From Odontocerum albicorne (lineage: Eukaryota > Arthropoda > Insecta > Trichoptera > Odontoceridae): a stretch of 64,000 nt of DNA. Under the pieces are notes generated by a model. That model made no database searches. It saw only the letters and a program-made list of their open reading frames with translations, and was not told where the DNA came from. Where the stretch lies: positions 12,352,452 through 12,416,451 of the forward strand of contig OX463859.1 in assembly GCA_949825065.1 (NCBI GenBank). The letters run 5' to 3'. Below are positions 32,641 through 44,040 of the stretch, in pieces; within the stretch, counting starts at the first letter, position 1; every line of letters begins with the position of its first letter. The position numbers and the translations under genes are program-made.

Positions 32641-33839
32641 ACTCAAGAAAACGAACGTTAATAAAAAACAAAAATCAAAATTCCTTTATAATATAAATGT
32701 AAGGCCTCGGCCACACAGGTAGGAGTTTCGCTTGGAGCGAGCAGACGTGTTGGTTAATTTTATTGTGTCACCAAGTGATTTTACAAAATGGCGGAAGTTT
32801 TAATAACAGCTGTGTATAAAAGGGAGCCTTTGGAATAAAGTTGCACAGGAAGTAAATAAAGATTTTAAGTTGTAATGAAATTGGTTAGTTTTGAGAGTGG
32901 CATCGTTTGTTGGCTCAACCGCTCCCAAATGTCAAATGAATTTGTGCGAAGTACTTTGGTGTGGCCATGCATGAAGTCACGTAGTCTATTAATCACGTAG
33001 CACCTAGCGAAGCACTTTGGTGTGGCCTTAGCCTTAACAAAATGAAAAAAAATAAAGAAATCAAAATGGCGAAAAAAATACATTTCTCTCGACTAAAAAT
33101 AATCAATAAATATAATGATATATTATGCAGTTTCAGGAGCATTCAAATAGCCAAAATCGAATAAATCACAATTTACTTAAAAAATAATTTAACTAGGGAT
33201 GAATAAATCATATCTGGCAGCTACAGTAACGCCCGTCCGAATCCTTATTATATTGCATAACAAAGGTTTCAATTATTTTTAGTTAAAGTATTAAAACATC
33301 CGACAGTACCAGGCTTTCCGTAGTCTATGGTATATGTACTCGTATGATATGTTAAGGATAGATTTAAGCATTGTTAAATTTAAAAAAATATATGTGACTA
33401 ATTCTCGGATTTAAATGACAGAATAAGTTAATTGGGTTAAAATTAGTTCGAGTACGCTTGATCTTATCACTGTGACAGTCAACAGAGAAATGGAAAAGAA
33501 GAAAGTGGAGATAGGAGAGCAATCGCAACTTAAATGATTAGCGGTTAATTATTCGTAGCATGCTGCATTCCGTTTATCAACTGTCTTCGCTTCAGAACAG
33601 GATTTCCAAAAGAATGCGGCAAAACCGATTTAATCAGTGTATTACACATACTGGGAGAGTAATAATTTTGCCTAATTACTAAATTGCCTGAATATCTCGA
33701 TAAAGGTTACTAGTTTGAAAAATTTGAAACGAATAAGGTTGGTCCGAGCCAAGAATTTTTGCTGTCCAAGCAAATTTACTGGAACAACAGTCATGTAAAA
33801 TTTTATATAATAAATAAATATAGATTTACATATATCATC
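32641..33839. other. No gene seen
   Basis: A long AT-rich stretch with no recognisable coding or repeat content, except 33200-33245 (ggcagctacagtaacgcccg), which recurs at 47900-47920 and probably belongs to the LINE-E non-coding end. Confidence 0.4.
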
Positions 33840-34115
33840 ATCATTATCAACCTGGGTCGATCAACTGCTAGATGAAAGTCTCCCCAAGTTGACTCCAAAT
33901 TGTTAATTTTTTTTCTCGTTGGTGCCATGTGGTGCTGCCATGCTTAATGATTTCATATATCCAACGTACCTTTGGTCTTTTTCTGGGCCTCTTTATGCCT
34001 CTTGGATACCATTGGATTATTTCGGATGTCCATCGGGAATCTGATATTCTAGCTACGTGTCCTACCCATTGCCACTTCATTTTCTTGCACACCTATGTTA
34101 CGTCTTATATCTTTG
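33840..34115 (-). mobile_element. LINE-D C-terminal fragment, antisense
   Basis: Minus strand frame 34092-33868: KMKWQWVGHVARISDSRWTS, RPRKRPKVRWIYEI, LTIWSQLGETFI. The order GHVAR, RW, GxF is the non-LTR C-terminal pattern; the frame is intact for 74 codons. Confidence 0.75.
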
Positions 34116-34175
34116 ATTTGTTGCGAATCCACATGTTTCGTTTACGGTATCTTTTAGTATATCCTAATATAAACA

Positions 34176-34700
34176 TTTTCATGCATACACATACATCCTG
34201 AAATTACATACATATTTCAAGATAAACGCGAATAAAATACATTTAAGAGAGAAGCTATCAAAAGGTGTGAACTCGTGTCATAACATCCCCCAGTCGAGAT
34301 ACACCCCCACCAGAGGGTGAGCCCGGCCGCGAGGACATCAGATTTTTTTAGCCCACCCCGTGTACATGTAAATTAAAGTACAAAACTAATTAACAAATAA
34401 GAATAAATGCGCAGTCAATACAATAAATTCAGTAAATGCAATAAAAGGTTCACTGAGAAAAAAAATAGTATGCAAAATATTTTTTATTGATAGCAACATT
34501 AAATGTACGAGTACATACGTTACACATATTCTGAAATTGCATATACGATAATGTCTCAAGATAATAAACGAATAAAATACATTTAAGAGAGAAGCTACCA
34601 AAAGCACATCTTATTACATCCTTCCGATCGAGATACACCCCCACCAATAGAGTGCGAGCTCGGATGTTTTTTCTCCCACACCCTTGTACATGTTAATTAA
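34176..34700. repeat. Direct duplication, two copies of about 200 bp
   Basis: Copies 34176-34385 and 34495-34700 share aaaatacatttaagagagaa, cgagatacacccccacca and ttgtacatg.taattaaa. They differ by many small changes and indels. No coding frame; class unknown. Confidence 0.7.
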
Positions 34701-35128
34701 AAAAACAAGCATATGCAATTATTTCAGCATATGCAATTATTACTATAATAAACTATAATAATCGTTAACTCTTTTGCCACCCTTGTCGATGGTGGTCAGC
34801 TACTTCTAGTGGCTTGAAAGTAATATCAAGTCACGTAGCAAGCTCAATTATCTGGTCGATCTACCTTTTCCTTGACCGTCATATTGGTCTATATAACTCC
34901 TGCAAGATAAGCTTTGATAATGCAGTCTAGTAAACGGTCATCTGCCATTAAATTTCTTTCTCAATTATCTTAAATACGGGGGGCATTAAATGTTTGTTGA
35001 TCAACATAGGTAATGCGTTTGCTACGCATGTTTCTATTCTTCGACTAGTAACTGGTGAGTATCGCGAGAGGCGGACTGGACCGACGGCTACCGGTGATTT
35101 CCCAGAGGGCCGAAATATACAGTGAACA
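34701..35128. other. No gene seen
   Basis: Nothing recognisable. Confidence 0.35.
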
Positions 35129-35146
35129 GTTTCAAATAAAAAAAAA

Positions 35147-36026
35147 TTGTCATGAATTATCTAACAAATCATGAAATGAGCGGTATCCTTAAGATTATGC
35201 TTTTTGCAGATGATGTAGCACTGATATCAGATAACCATTGTTATCTGATATCAGTGCTACATCTTTGCAGAGCAGCCTGGAGAGATGGAGAAAGATCCTG
35301 GAGTAAAACGGCTTAAAAATTAGTAGGAAAAGACAGAATACCTGTACCTACTATTTGAAGACCCAAATGCCACAACTCCTTCAATGCAACTGGATGGGGT
35401 AATATTAGCCGGCTGTGACTCATTTAAGTATCTGGGATCACTCATTCACAAAGACGGAGGGTGCGCCGCGGATGTTGACCATATAATAAGTGTGGGATGG
35501 ATGAAATTCAAATCGGTAACAGGAGTATTGTGTGACCCAAAAATGCCTATAAAACTGAAAGGAAAGGTATACCAGACTATCGTCAGACCCGCAATTATGT
35601 ATGGCTCAGAATGCTGGACTATGTACAGCTCCTACTCTAGACAACTTGAAACAGCAGAAATGCGAATGCTTAGGTGGTCGGCAGGAGTATCACTGAAATA
35701 TAAAATTAAGAGTTCACGCATTCGTGGTAGCCTGGGAGTCACTGACATAAATAGTAAGCGGGAAGAGCGACAGCTGAGATGGTACGGGCACATAAGACGG
35801 AGACCACCAGACCATACTGTAAATCAGGCAATGTCTGTGGATCTTCCTCGACAGCCGTCCAGAGGAAGACCAAAGAACTCCTGAATGACTCAATGCTCCA
35901 AAATCCTGCAGGGAAACGGCCTAGATGAAAGCGACACCCAGAACCGAAGGATATACAGCCTGAAAACGAGAAGAGCCGACCCCAACAGCCTACCTAGGCA
36001 ATGAGTTGGGACAGTGCCAGGAAGAA
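35147..36026 (+). mobile_element. LINE-D, 5'-truncated insertion with target duplication
   Basis: Flanked by a direct repeat of about 17 bp (gtttcaaataaaaaaaa at 35129 and 36027), a clear target-site duplication. Starts within reverse transcriptase (MNYLTNHEMSGILKIMLFAD, with the FADD box at about 35205) and runs to the C-terminus and tgccaggaagaa end. A 24-bp perfect palindrome (35212-35264) interrupts the frame just after FADD. Confidence 0.85.
35384..35884 (+). pseudogene. Reverse-transcriptase C-terminal region of the LINE-D copy
   Basis: The open frame of 166 codons covers FKYLGSLIHKDGG, VYQTIVRPAIMYGSECWTMY, ETAEMRMLRWSAGVSL, IRGSLGVTDINSK and SRGRPKNS. A TGA follows where related copies have TGG (Trp), after which the frame stays open through NGLDESDTQNRRIYSLKTRR and ADPNS. 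Upstream, the palindrome and a frameshift separate it from FADD. No promoter or start of its own; it is a dead fragment. Confidence 0.8.
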
Positions 36027-36059
36027 GTTTCAAATAAAAAAAATATATGAAATATGTCG

Positions 36060-36420
36060 TCGTCGTTGCTAGGCCTGGTAGTCAAGGTTCCTCTCGCCAC
36101 TCCAACATCAACCTGAGCTGCTCTTTCATATCGATCATGTGATCTTCTGTGAGAAAACAGCCCCATCCTAGATGCGCACTCCCTCCTGCAGATGTCACAT
36201 GTTGATCCTGCTGAGTCGCCTGGCAATGTTGATGCATGTTCGCTGCACGCTGACTGTTTCTCTCACATCTAGTCGTTGAGACGTCATCAGCCCGAGAACA
36301 GATGGCTCTCCATCCTACACGGTCCTGAGTCACCTGCTTCCAATTCTCAAGCGCTCCGCACAAAGTCAGCGACTCTCGCAGACTCTCACAGACTGTCGCT
36401 GACTTTGTGCGTGGTTACCT
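36060..36420 (-). mobile_element. Non-LTR C-terminus with a zinc finger, antisense
   Basis: Minus strand, from 36363: ENWKQVTQDRVGWRAICSRA, TTRCERNSQRAANMHQH, then after a frameshift TCDICRRECASRMGLFSHRR and SHDRYERA, a C2H2-like finger known at the C-terminus of some insect non-LTR proteins. At 36357-36411 a 17-bp inverted repeat (cgcacaaagtcagcgac) marks the 5' end of the fragment. Confidence 0.75.
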
Positions 36421-36439
36421 ATATTTATTTATTAATAAA

Positions 36440-36560
36440 ATTTTAGTGATAGGGTTGGTAGAGGAAACCCAAGGAGTATAGTTGAACCGAGTACATGATA
36501 TTTAGAAAAAAGGAAAAATAGTAAGATATATTGGAGGAGTTGTATGATAAAGAACCAGCC
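36440..36560 (+). mobile_element. LINE-B scrap
   Basis: ggtagaggaaacccaaggag and gaggagttgtatga are the GRGRP... and SCM parts of the LINE-B tail; decayed. Confidence 0.45.
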
Positions 36561-36874
36561 TCTTCAAATATTTTTACCCACAGCTTAGTAAATAAAGTTG
36601 GTGCTGTTTAATTGGTACTCAACTCAAAATAATCGTCTAGTATGAACCATGGTCTTTGTAAAACGCATGGACGCAAAACGCGTGCTGTTACCCCATAAAA
36701 TGACTCATAGCGATTAAAATTACCAAAAACGATCGAGTGATTGACTCCTTTCACGTTTTTCCTCCTTCATGAGTTCTCGAGTAATAAATTATACAAATTT
36801 GACTTCACTTTATTCTGAGCTACCTTTATAATACAATACTTTAAACAAGAATTTGACATCAAAAAGGTGTTTGT

Positions 36875-37330
36875 CTTCTTCTTCTCAGTGTCGTGTCAGG
36901 TCCCCCCAACGTTGAATATCATTTGAGAGTAGATATCTTTGTTCCCGGCAGCCCGAAAAATATCTCCAACGCTCCTTATGCCAGTCCAATCACGTATATT
37001 GCGGAGCCAGGAGATTTGCCTCCTGCCAACACCTCTTCGGCATTCTATAATATTTTGCCTTGGATGATCAGGTGCATTAATTTGTACTTTGCTCCTCTAA
37101 ATACATGACCAAAGTAGGACACCTTTCCGATTAGTCAGCAACTCTCTATCAACTTTGGCTCTTTGAAGAACCCTTGTGTTGCTGACCATATCCGTCCAGG
37201 GTATCCGTGGCATTCTCCGGTGCATCCACATTTCGAATGCTTCCAGTCGGTTCATACTACTTACTTTGAGGGTCCATGATTCTACACGGACCAAAGCAAT
37301 AACACGGACCAAACGTAGTATGGTCTCAAT
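36875..37330 (-). mobile_element. LINE-D fragment, antisense
   Basis: Minus strand: VESWTLKVSSMNRLEAFEMW, MHRRMPRIPWTDMVSNTRVL, further on LMHLIIQGKI and GSPGSAIY-like pieces, and a (GAA)n-type end next to 36885 (cttcttcttctc). 'LEAFEMW.HRRM.RI.WTD' is a canonical phrase. Confidence 0.8.
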
Positions 37331-37634
37331 TGATTGAAATCAATGCTTTCCCGGGGCTATTTGAATTTCCAGTACGCATCTGAATATTGGATCGTTACTC
37401 GTGAGTAGTCGTGGTGAACTAGATATTCGTAAGTGACAGTGTGGATGCAGTGAGATGGATGTACCCGCTGTAAGGTATCGGATGCCGCAAGAGTTTCTCG
37501 CGTTTGCTATCGATTTACACTTATTCTGCATGGTCATCTTACTTCGGAAGGTGTACACAACCTTGAATGAACCATCTAATGCGCCTTTTTTTAACCATCC
37601 AATGCGCCTATATAAAGCATAGAACCATGAATAA
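37331..37634. other. No gene seen
   Basis: The 100-codon minus-strand frame 37642-37340 has no recognisable features. Confidence 0.35.
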
Positions 37635-39500
37635 AGCACCAAGCGAATAATAAAAGATCAGGTCATCAGTAAAGCGTTAGACCAATAATGAAGCATTAGT
37701 TCATCAGGCCATTAATAAAGCATCAGGCTATTAATGAAGCATCAGGCTATTAATGAAGCATCATACTATTAATGAAGCATCAGGCTTTTAATGAAGCATC
37801 AGGCTATTAATGAAGCATCAGGCTATTAATGAAGCATCAGGTTATTAATGATGCATCAGGCTATTAATGAAGCATCAGGCTATTCATTAATGAAGCAACA
37901 CAGTTTAATTGTAATCAATATTGATACACTAGTAAATTTTTCGTCCATTAAAATATCTTCGTAGTCCTGAAAAAAAAAATAGTAACGTAGTTATAGCCGT
38001 TTTTTTAATTGTTTTTTTGTTCTGCAATTATCTAAATTTTCATCCATTAATTCGTATAAGTTAGTGGTGTCTATCCCGAGAATAACCAGACCAACAATAA
38101 CCCAATTTGTTTAACTGATGTTTTACAAAGGGTTTCGCATCTCTGAATGTTACAATTTACTACTACGGTATTAAGTATGGCATGTTATTTGCCATAATAT
38201 CAGAGGAAATTGTTTGTCATTAAGAATTATACTTCAAAAATACCACACTTACGTGTAATAAAACCATATTTTTCTGTTAAAAATCATTACTTGAATTATT
38301 GCAACTGTCAAATTATTTCATTGGAAAATCATTTTTGATGACATTCGTAACCTAACCTAGTTGGCAAGGTCGTAACCTAACCTAGTTGGTGAGTCTTGCA
38401 GGTTCGATTACCGTTGGAATTTTTCTGTTGAAAACATCATGCCATTAATGGAATATTTGGCTATTAATGAAGCTCATACCATTAATGAAGCATTCAGACA
38501 TTACTGAAGCATTCAGACATTAATAAAGTATTCAGACATTAATGAAGCATTCAGACATTAATGCAGCATCAGACATTAATGAAGCATTCAGGCATTAATG
38601 AAGCATTCAGACATTAATGAAGCAATCAGACATTAATGAACCATTTGGTTATTAATGAAACATCATACCATTAAGGAAGCATCTGAGTTATTTAGATATT
38701 AATGAAGCATCAAGCAATCAATGAAGTATCAAGCATTAAGCCAATAATGAAACATTTGTCTATAAACAAATCATTAATTAAGCATTTTGCTATTAATTAT
38801 CAAGATATCAATTAAACATCAAGCCATTAATGAAGCCTAAGGTGATTTATGAACAATTATGCCATTAATAAAGCATTTGACTATTAATAAAGCATCAAGT
38901 TATTAAGGAGACATCAGAGCATCAATGATGCATTTGCCTGTTTATGAAGTAATTTGCTAAAAATGAGCACCACGCCATTAATGAAGCATTATAACATTTA
39001 TGAACGATCATGCTTTTTATGAAGCATTTGGCTATCAATGAACTATCAAACCATTAATAAAGCATTAGAACAAAATGATGCATCATGTCATGAATGAAAC
39101 ATTTAGATATTAAAGAAAATATTGGCTAGTAATGAAAACATTGCTAATAATGTAGCTTCAAACCATTAATGAAGCATTTGAACATTAATGGAACATCACG
39201 CTATTTATGAAGCATCTGGCCATTAATGAAGCATTTGTCTATAAATCAATCACTAAACCACTGATGAAGCATTTGTCTGCTAGTGAAATATCAAGCCATG
39301 AATGAAGTATCAAGCCATTAATTAAGCATCAGGCCATTAATGAAGCATTTGTCTATAAATTAATCACTAAACCACTAATGAAGCATTTGTCTGCTAGTGA
39401 AATATCAAGCCATGAATGAAGTATCAAGCCATTAATTAAGCATCAGGCTATTAATGAAGCATTTGACTATTGATAAAGCATCAAGTCATTAATGAGACAT
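37635..39500. repeat. 19-bp minisatellite with interruptions
   Basis: Unit attaatgaagcatcaggct, cleanest at 37690-37900; after a 540-bp interruption (37905-38440) the array resumes with more diverged units to 39500. Near the right edge two 114-bp blocks (starting about 39231 and 39345, six units each) are almost identical, so a higher-order period of 6 x 19 exists. About seventy unit-lengths in all, counting decayed ones; this count is approximate. Confidence 0.9.
38335..38425 (+). mobile_element. SINE head fragment inside the minisatellite
   Basis: cctaacctagttggcaaggt (A box, duplicated once in tandem) and gcaggttcgattaccg (B box) of the type 1 SINE, then truncated. Confidence 0.55.
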
Positions 39501-39904
39501 CCGATAGCTCCAGAGAATCATTTTTATCAGCCATCAACTGACTAAAAATAATTTCTAAGATTTTAATAATAATGTGGCTTTTTTCATTTCCATAAATGCC
39601 ATATGCCTCCGATTTTATGTAGGGCAGAACATTTCAGACTCAGTAACTGAACATATCGACGGCTGAGAGAAACACAGAGGTAATTAAATTGTCATCATAT
39701 GTTATTTTTAGTTGTATCCAAATTGTAATGGCTACCAAAGATGACCAAAAATTAAACATTCTTGTAGAGCGTGAGCTACTATTATGGATTTAACTTTTTT
39801 GTTTATCTTATAGTATCAACAATACAAAAATTACAATTTATATTGAGTTAATGGAAATGAGAACCGCACATTACAATGCAAAATGCTACAATTTTGTGGA
39901 TATA
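39501..39904. other. No gene seen
   Basis: Nothing recognisable. Confidence 0.35.
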
Positions 39905-40555
39905 CTACCTTGATCAAAAAGTTTTAGGACCGGCCACCGTGTGGCGCTGTCAGTCACACGATTGGAATTCTTTTTTTTTTGTTAGGTTACCACATCTATC
40001 ATTGACACTTCCCTCTAAATTTCAGAGTAATAGCTTGACATTTGTAAAAGTTACGCTGTACTGAGTACATCTACCTTTGTGCGTGTTTTCGACTTTTTAC
40101 AAGTTTGAAAATGGCATCAACTGTGCATCCACGAGTTTGCATTAAATTTTGCGTAAAAAACGGATTTAACGGTCCGCAGACCTTGGAAATGTTGGAGAAG
40201 TGTTTTTCGGTGGCACGAACGCTTCACAAGTGGTCATGAGTCGGTCGAAGATGACGAACGCAGTGGCAGTCGAAAACCGATGAAAACATCGATAAAATCA
40301 AAGAAATGTTGGCCGAAAACCGCAAATTGACCATCAGAGAGCTAGCAGAGGTTTTGAACATCGCTTATGGATCCGCTCAAGACATTTTGGTTAGTGATTT
40401 GGGCCTCAGACGTGTCGCTGCAAAACTGGTGCCGAAAGACCTCAATTTCATGTAAAAAAGGACCGCGTTGAAATCGCGAAAGACATGATTTCCATGAGTT
40501 TTTGACCAAAAACAACACGAATACTATCCAGCAGCCTTCGAATTCACCTGATCCC
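39905..40555 (+). mobile_element. mariner-family remnant
   Basis: Left end ctaccttgatcaaaaagttt is a terminal-repeat-like sequence; no matching right end is found. From 40111 the frame starts MASTVHPRVCIKFCVKNGFN, continues WHERFTSGHESVEDDERSGS and VLNIAYGSAQDI in shifting frames, then ends abruptly in NTIQQPSNSPD, the motif around the third catalytic Asp. Most of the catalytic core is deleted. Confidence 0.75.
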
Positions 40556-41828
40556 TGCGACGATAATTAGTTTTTTGGTGCAATTTTCTCCCAAACGTTT
40601 GAGTTATTCTGCCGTTATGCAGTCGCTTCCAGATAATTTCTTGTATTTTAGATTGTTTATGGCGTCTTCTACTTCAGACTGGTGTCTCGGCTATTGGACC
40701 CAATTCCACCTCCTCTTTGTACGATTCTGCACAATACTACCTCAATATGTCTCACCCTGTCAATATATGTTATGGTGTTTCCTCTCGCATCTTCTATCGC
40801 CCATGTTTTTGGAGCTAATTCACATGACAATATCTTAACTTTGTGGTAGAACTCCTTGGAGTCCTTTCTGTTCTCATGAGCTTTTATTTCTCTACAGATG
40901 TTGATTATGCATTGGTTTTAATCTACTCCTTAATAAATACATAATTTATAATCATTCAAAGTGCGTATATTATTTTGGGAAATTAAGTACCAAATATAAA
41001 AAAAACTTTATAATCGTTTTCTAATACTTAAAAGTGCATTGTAATGGACTGCATACACATATAATACTCGTACAGTGAATTTCACTTTTTCGAAAATTAC
41101 ACTTTCGCTTACTCGTAGGTCGTATGGGTCTGCGTGCCTCATTTTTCATCAACGTTATCGCTCTCAATGTCGCCGATATTTACTTAGCCCGAAATCGTTC
41201 ATAAGATGGTAAATAGCCTATCATTAGTCGTTAGTCTGATTTCGCAGACGCTAGAGCAAAAATAAATAATTCACAAAAGAGTAAATGGTCTACATTCAAT
41301 TTATCATCACCGCTAAGTGAATACATACATACAAATAAAGAATATGACAAATTCTTCAAAATTTGTTGCCTCATGACTTTTTTAATAGAAAAAATAAAAT
41401 AATACTTGAAGAAACCCTTCAACACCATATCATTGCTTGAACTTGGTTTACGAGAGTAAGTCCGATCTACCTTTTCATTATAAGCACAGACTTCTGAAGC
41501 ATAATATGTTGCCTGACTAGTCTATCTACATAATCAGCAGGGAGGACCAAGGTCTGAGTGAATGTAATGGAATGTAAGTAGCCTGAACGAGTGGACACGT
41601 ATGTGTTAAATAATTGGTATTAAAATAATTAGTTGTAATATTTGTTATCTAGTTATAAGTTAGTTTGTAGGTGTTAATTATTTCTAAGGAAATAAATATC
41701 AAGATTATTAAAAATAAAAATTACACGTAGGAAATTAAAATGATGTTAGCTTATATTTATAATATATAAATTAGATTAGTTCTTTAGTAATAAATTTGTA
41801 AATGGGTATAGCTTTTGGCAAATATGAG
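40556..41828. other. No gene seen
   Basis: Mostly unique AT-rich DNA. 40570-40840 has an open frame of 87 codons whose inverse contains phrases like antisense LINE-D, but not enough to call. Confidence 0.35.
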
Positions 41829-41830
41829 TA

Positions 41831-42974
41831 CAGTAGAACCTCTCATAACGAGTAATTCGCATAACGAGCTAAACAGATTGTGAAAAAAATGCTCCCTTAA
41901 CGAGCGACATTTCGCATAACGAGTGACGCAGAAAGGGGAAGTCCCATCTTCACGTCACTCACTTGTGAGCCGGGACTTCCGCGCCAGTGCGTCAGTCTCT
42001 TTAACACTCGTTCCGCTAGCACGTTAGTGTCACATGTGATCACACATTTTTCCAAACTTGTGTTCAGACATTATTTGTAATTTTTTTTGTGCCAAGTTTA
42101 ATAACTCTTACAAAAATGTCCCTGAAGAAAAAGCCACAAGAAGACAGCCGTAAGAGAATAAAAGTAACTGTAGAAATGAAACGTAAAATCATTGAAAAGC
42201 GAGAACGAGGTGTGAGCGTGGCTGATCTAGCGCGCAAATACAATCGGTCTACATCAACGATTTGCTCTATCCTCAAGAACAAGGACAAAATCAAGAAGAT
42301 AGATGCTTCAAAGGGAGTGTCAAGAATGTCTACGAAACGGTTACCTATTCTTGATGATGTTGAAAGGCTGCTTTTCATATGGATAAACGAAAAGTAATTG
42401 CAAGGCGATACTATTAACGAAAACATCATTTGTGAGAAGGCGAAAGTTATTTTCGCCGACCTTGTTAAGAAGACGCCAGGATCATCAACTGCCGAAAAAG
42501 AAGTACAATTTAAGGGAAGTCATTGATGATTCGAGAAATTTAAGAAGAACCGGCATCCACAGCGTTGTGAGGCACGGTGAAGCAGCAAGCTCTGACACAA
42601 AGGCAGCAGAGAACTTCATCAGCGACTATAAGAAGTTCGTAGATTCTGAGGGTTACCGGATTTTACTTCTAGTAAAAAATAATTAATTATTTGTCATAAA
42701 TTCATTAATAAAAAATTAGTTATTTCGATTTTTTTATTGTTTTTTGCAAATCGAAATCGCATTCCGGGTTGTTACGCTCCTTAACAATTTATAAGTATGT
42801 AATTTTATTTGAATAAACGTTCAAAATAAAAAAAAATGAGTATTTTTTTCGGCATGGAACGCATTATCGTATTTTACATTGATTTATATGGGAAAAATTG
42901 TTTCGCATAACGAGTGTTTCACATAACAAGTAAGATTCTGGAACGAATTATTCTCGTTATGAGAGGTTCCACTG
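41831..42974 (+). mobile_element. pogo/Tigger element with clear ends
   Basis: Inverted ends cagtagaacctctcataacg and (inverse) cagtggaacctctcataacg, with TA on both sides (41829-41830 and 42975-42976), give a 1144-bp element. The ataacgag motif recurs inside both ends, as sub-terminal sites. The transposase inside is broken and lacks the catalytic domain. Confidence 0.9.
42116..42686 (+). pseudogene. Tigger-type transposase, N-terminal DNA-binding part only
   Basis: The likely start is the ATG at 42116 (context acaaaaATGTCC), giving MSLKKKPQEDSRKRIKVTVE. Residues to about 90 form a CENP-B/pogo-type helix-turn-helix (KRKIIEKRERGVSVADLARK, YNRSTSTICSILKNKDKI). A TAA at 42395 interrupts it, the same frame resumes (GDTINENIICEKAKVIFADL, VKKTPGSS) to a TGA-TGA at about 42524, and after a one-base shift near 42548 it continues TGIHSVVRHGEAASSDTKAA, FISDYKKFVDSEGY. 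The DDD catalytic domain that should follow is absent; the right terminus comes about 290 bp later. A dead, non-autonomous copy. Confidence 0.85.
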
Positions 42975-43039
42975 TATATGTATTGTAGATTACTTTAATA
43001 AATAAATAAAAATAATAAAAAACAAGTATAATTTAATAT

Positions 43040-43140
43040 TGATGTCAATAACAATGGGTTCGAATTTTGATTTAGAGCACCCTTGAGTAGAGTTTGCTCT
43101 CTGAACAACGCTATGTAAATTGTCATTTATTATTATTATT
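43040..43140 (+). mobile_element. LINE-E 3' terminus
   Basis: ttcgaattttgatttagagc, gctctctgaacaacgctatg, then (tta)n; the same end is at 24310-24390 and 50750-50840. Confidence 0.5.
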
Positions 43141-43259
43141 AGACAAAAACTATTTTAAATTATAATTGTCGTGTCTGGATTATTCTAATTTCATTTATTC
43201 TAATCTGCCTAATTCGCAAATTTCTAGACACCAGTCTATTTTTTTATGTAACAGATTGA

Positions 43260-43712
43260 CTGATATATGGTAGTCATAAATATTGATCATATACTCGTAA
43301 GTCAACTTTTAAAAAGACCGCATTGGATCAGATCTCACGAACGAATTGATTTCAAACTTTGTATCTTTGTACTCAAGTCCCTTAATGGAATTTCTCCATT
43401 GTACCTTTTGATTATGTGTCTGAGAGATATTTCTTCGAAGAGGAGTAGAACGTTGAGGTCGATTTCGTATCCATTTAATAAATTGATTATTCTGAATCGA
43501 TCTAATAGGGCGGGGTATAACAATAGAATTTTTGCCGTTTTGACTCCTACCGCGTGGAATCTACCTCTTAGTATTGGAGATATGATTAGCTTGTGCAGCA
43601 TTAGGAAACACTTGAAAACAACGCTTTTCGGAGGTTTTATCAAAATTCATATTTTTTTTATAGACTACACTACACCTAAAGCCGAATGTGTTACGATCAC
43701 ATATCGGAAGAT
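43260..43712 (+). mobile_element. LINE-E C-terminal fragment with open frame
   Basis: The 151-codon frame 43267-43722 reads RPHWIRSHERIDFKLCIFVL, KSLNGISPLYL, LNRSNRAGYNNRIFAVLTPT, AWNLPLSI, and FKTTLFGGF-like LKTTLFGGFI. This order ('HW...ERI.FK...FK.LNG..P.YL', then 'WN.LP..I', then 'FK..LKT.LF') is the C-terminus of jockey/CR1-type proteins. Start of the fragment is the insertion boundary, so the ATG is not native. Confidence 0.8.
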
Positions 43713-43714
43713 CA

Positions 43715-44040
43715 TAAGATGAATAAGAGCGCGCTGAGATGGTTTGGGCATGTGGAACGAATGATTGAAGAAATACTAACAAAATAAATATGTAGATGAA
43801 ATGTGAGTGAAAGGTGTGTGAGAGGAAGACCAATAAAAGTTATGATAAGATCAAGTGAATGATATTCTAAAAGAGGGAGACGTAGAAAGTCAGTGAAATC
43901 GTAGAAGTTGTTTTAAAAGGTGTATGGATGTGGAAGAGGCTTAGCATGTGTGTCGAGATATGAAAGACTGGTACTATGACCTCTCTGCCTACCCCGATAG
44001 TGAAATGGCGTTATGGTATTATGTATTATTAGCAATTAGT
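43715..44040 (+). mobile_element. LINE-B C-terminal fragment
   Basis: Reads KSALRWFGHVERMIEE, VRGRPIKVMI, GDVESQ.NRRSC, CMDVEEA, then ctctctgcctaccccgatag and tggcgttatgg. Confidence 0.8.
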
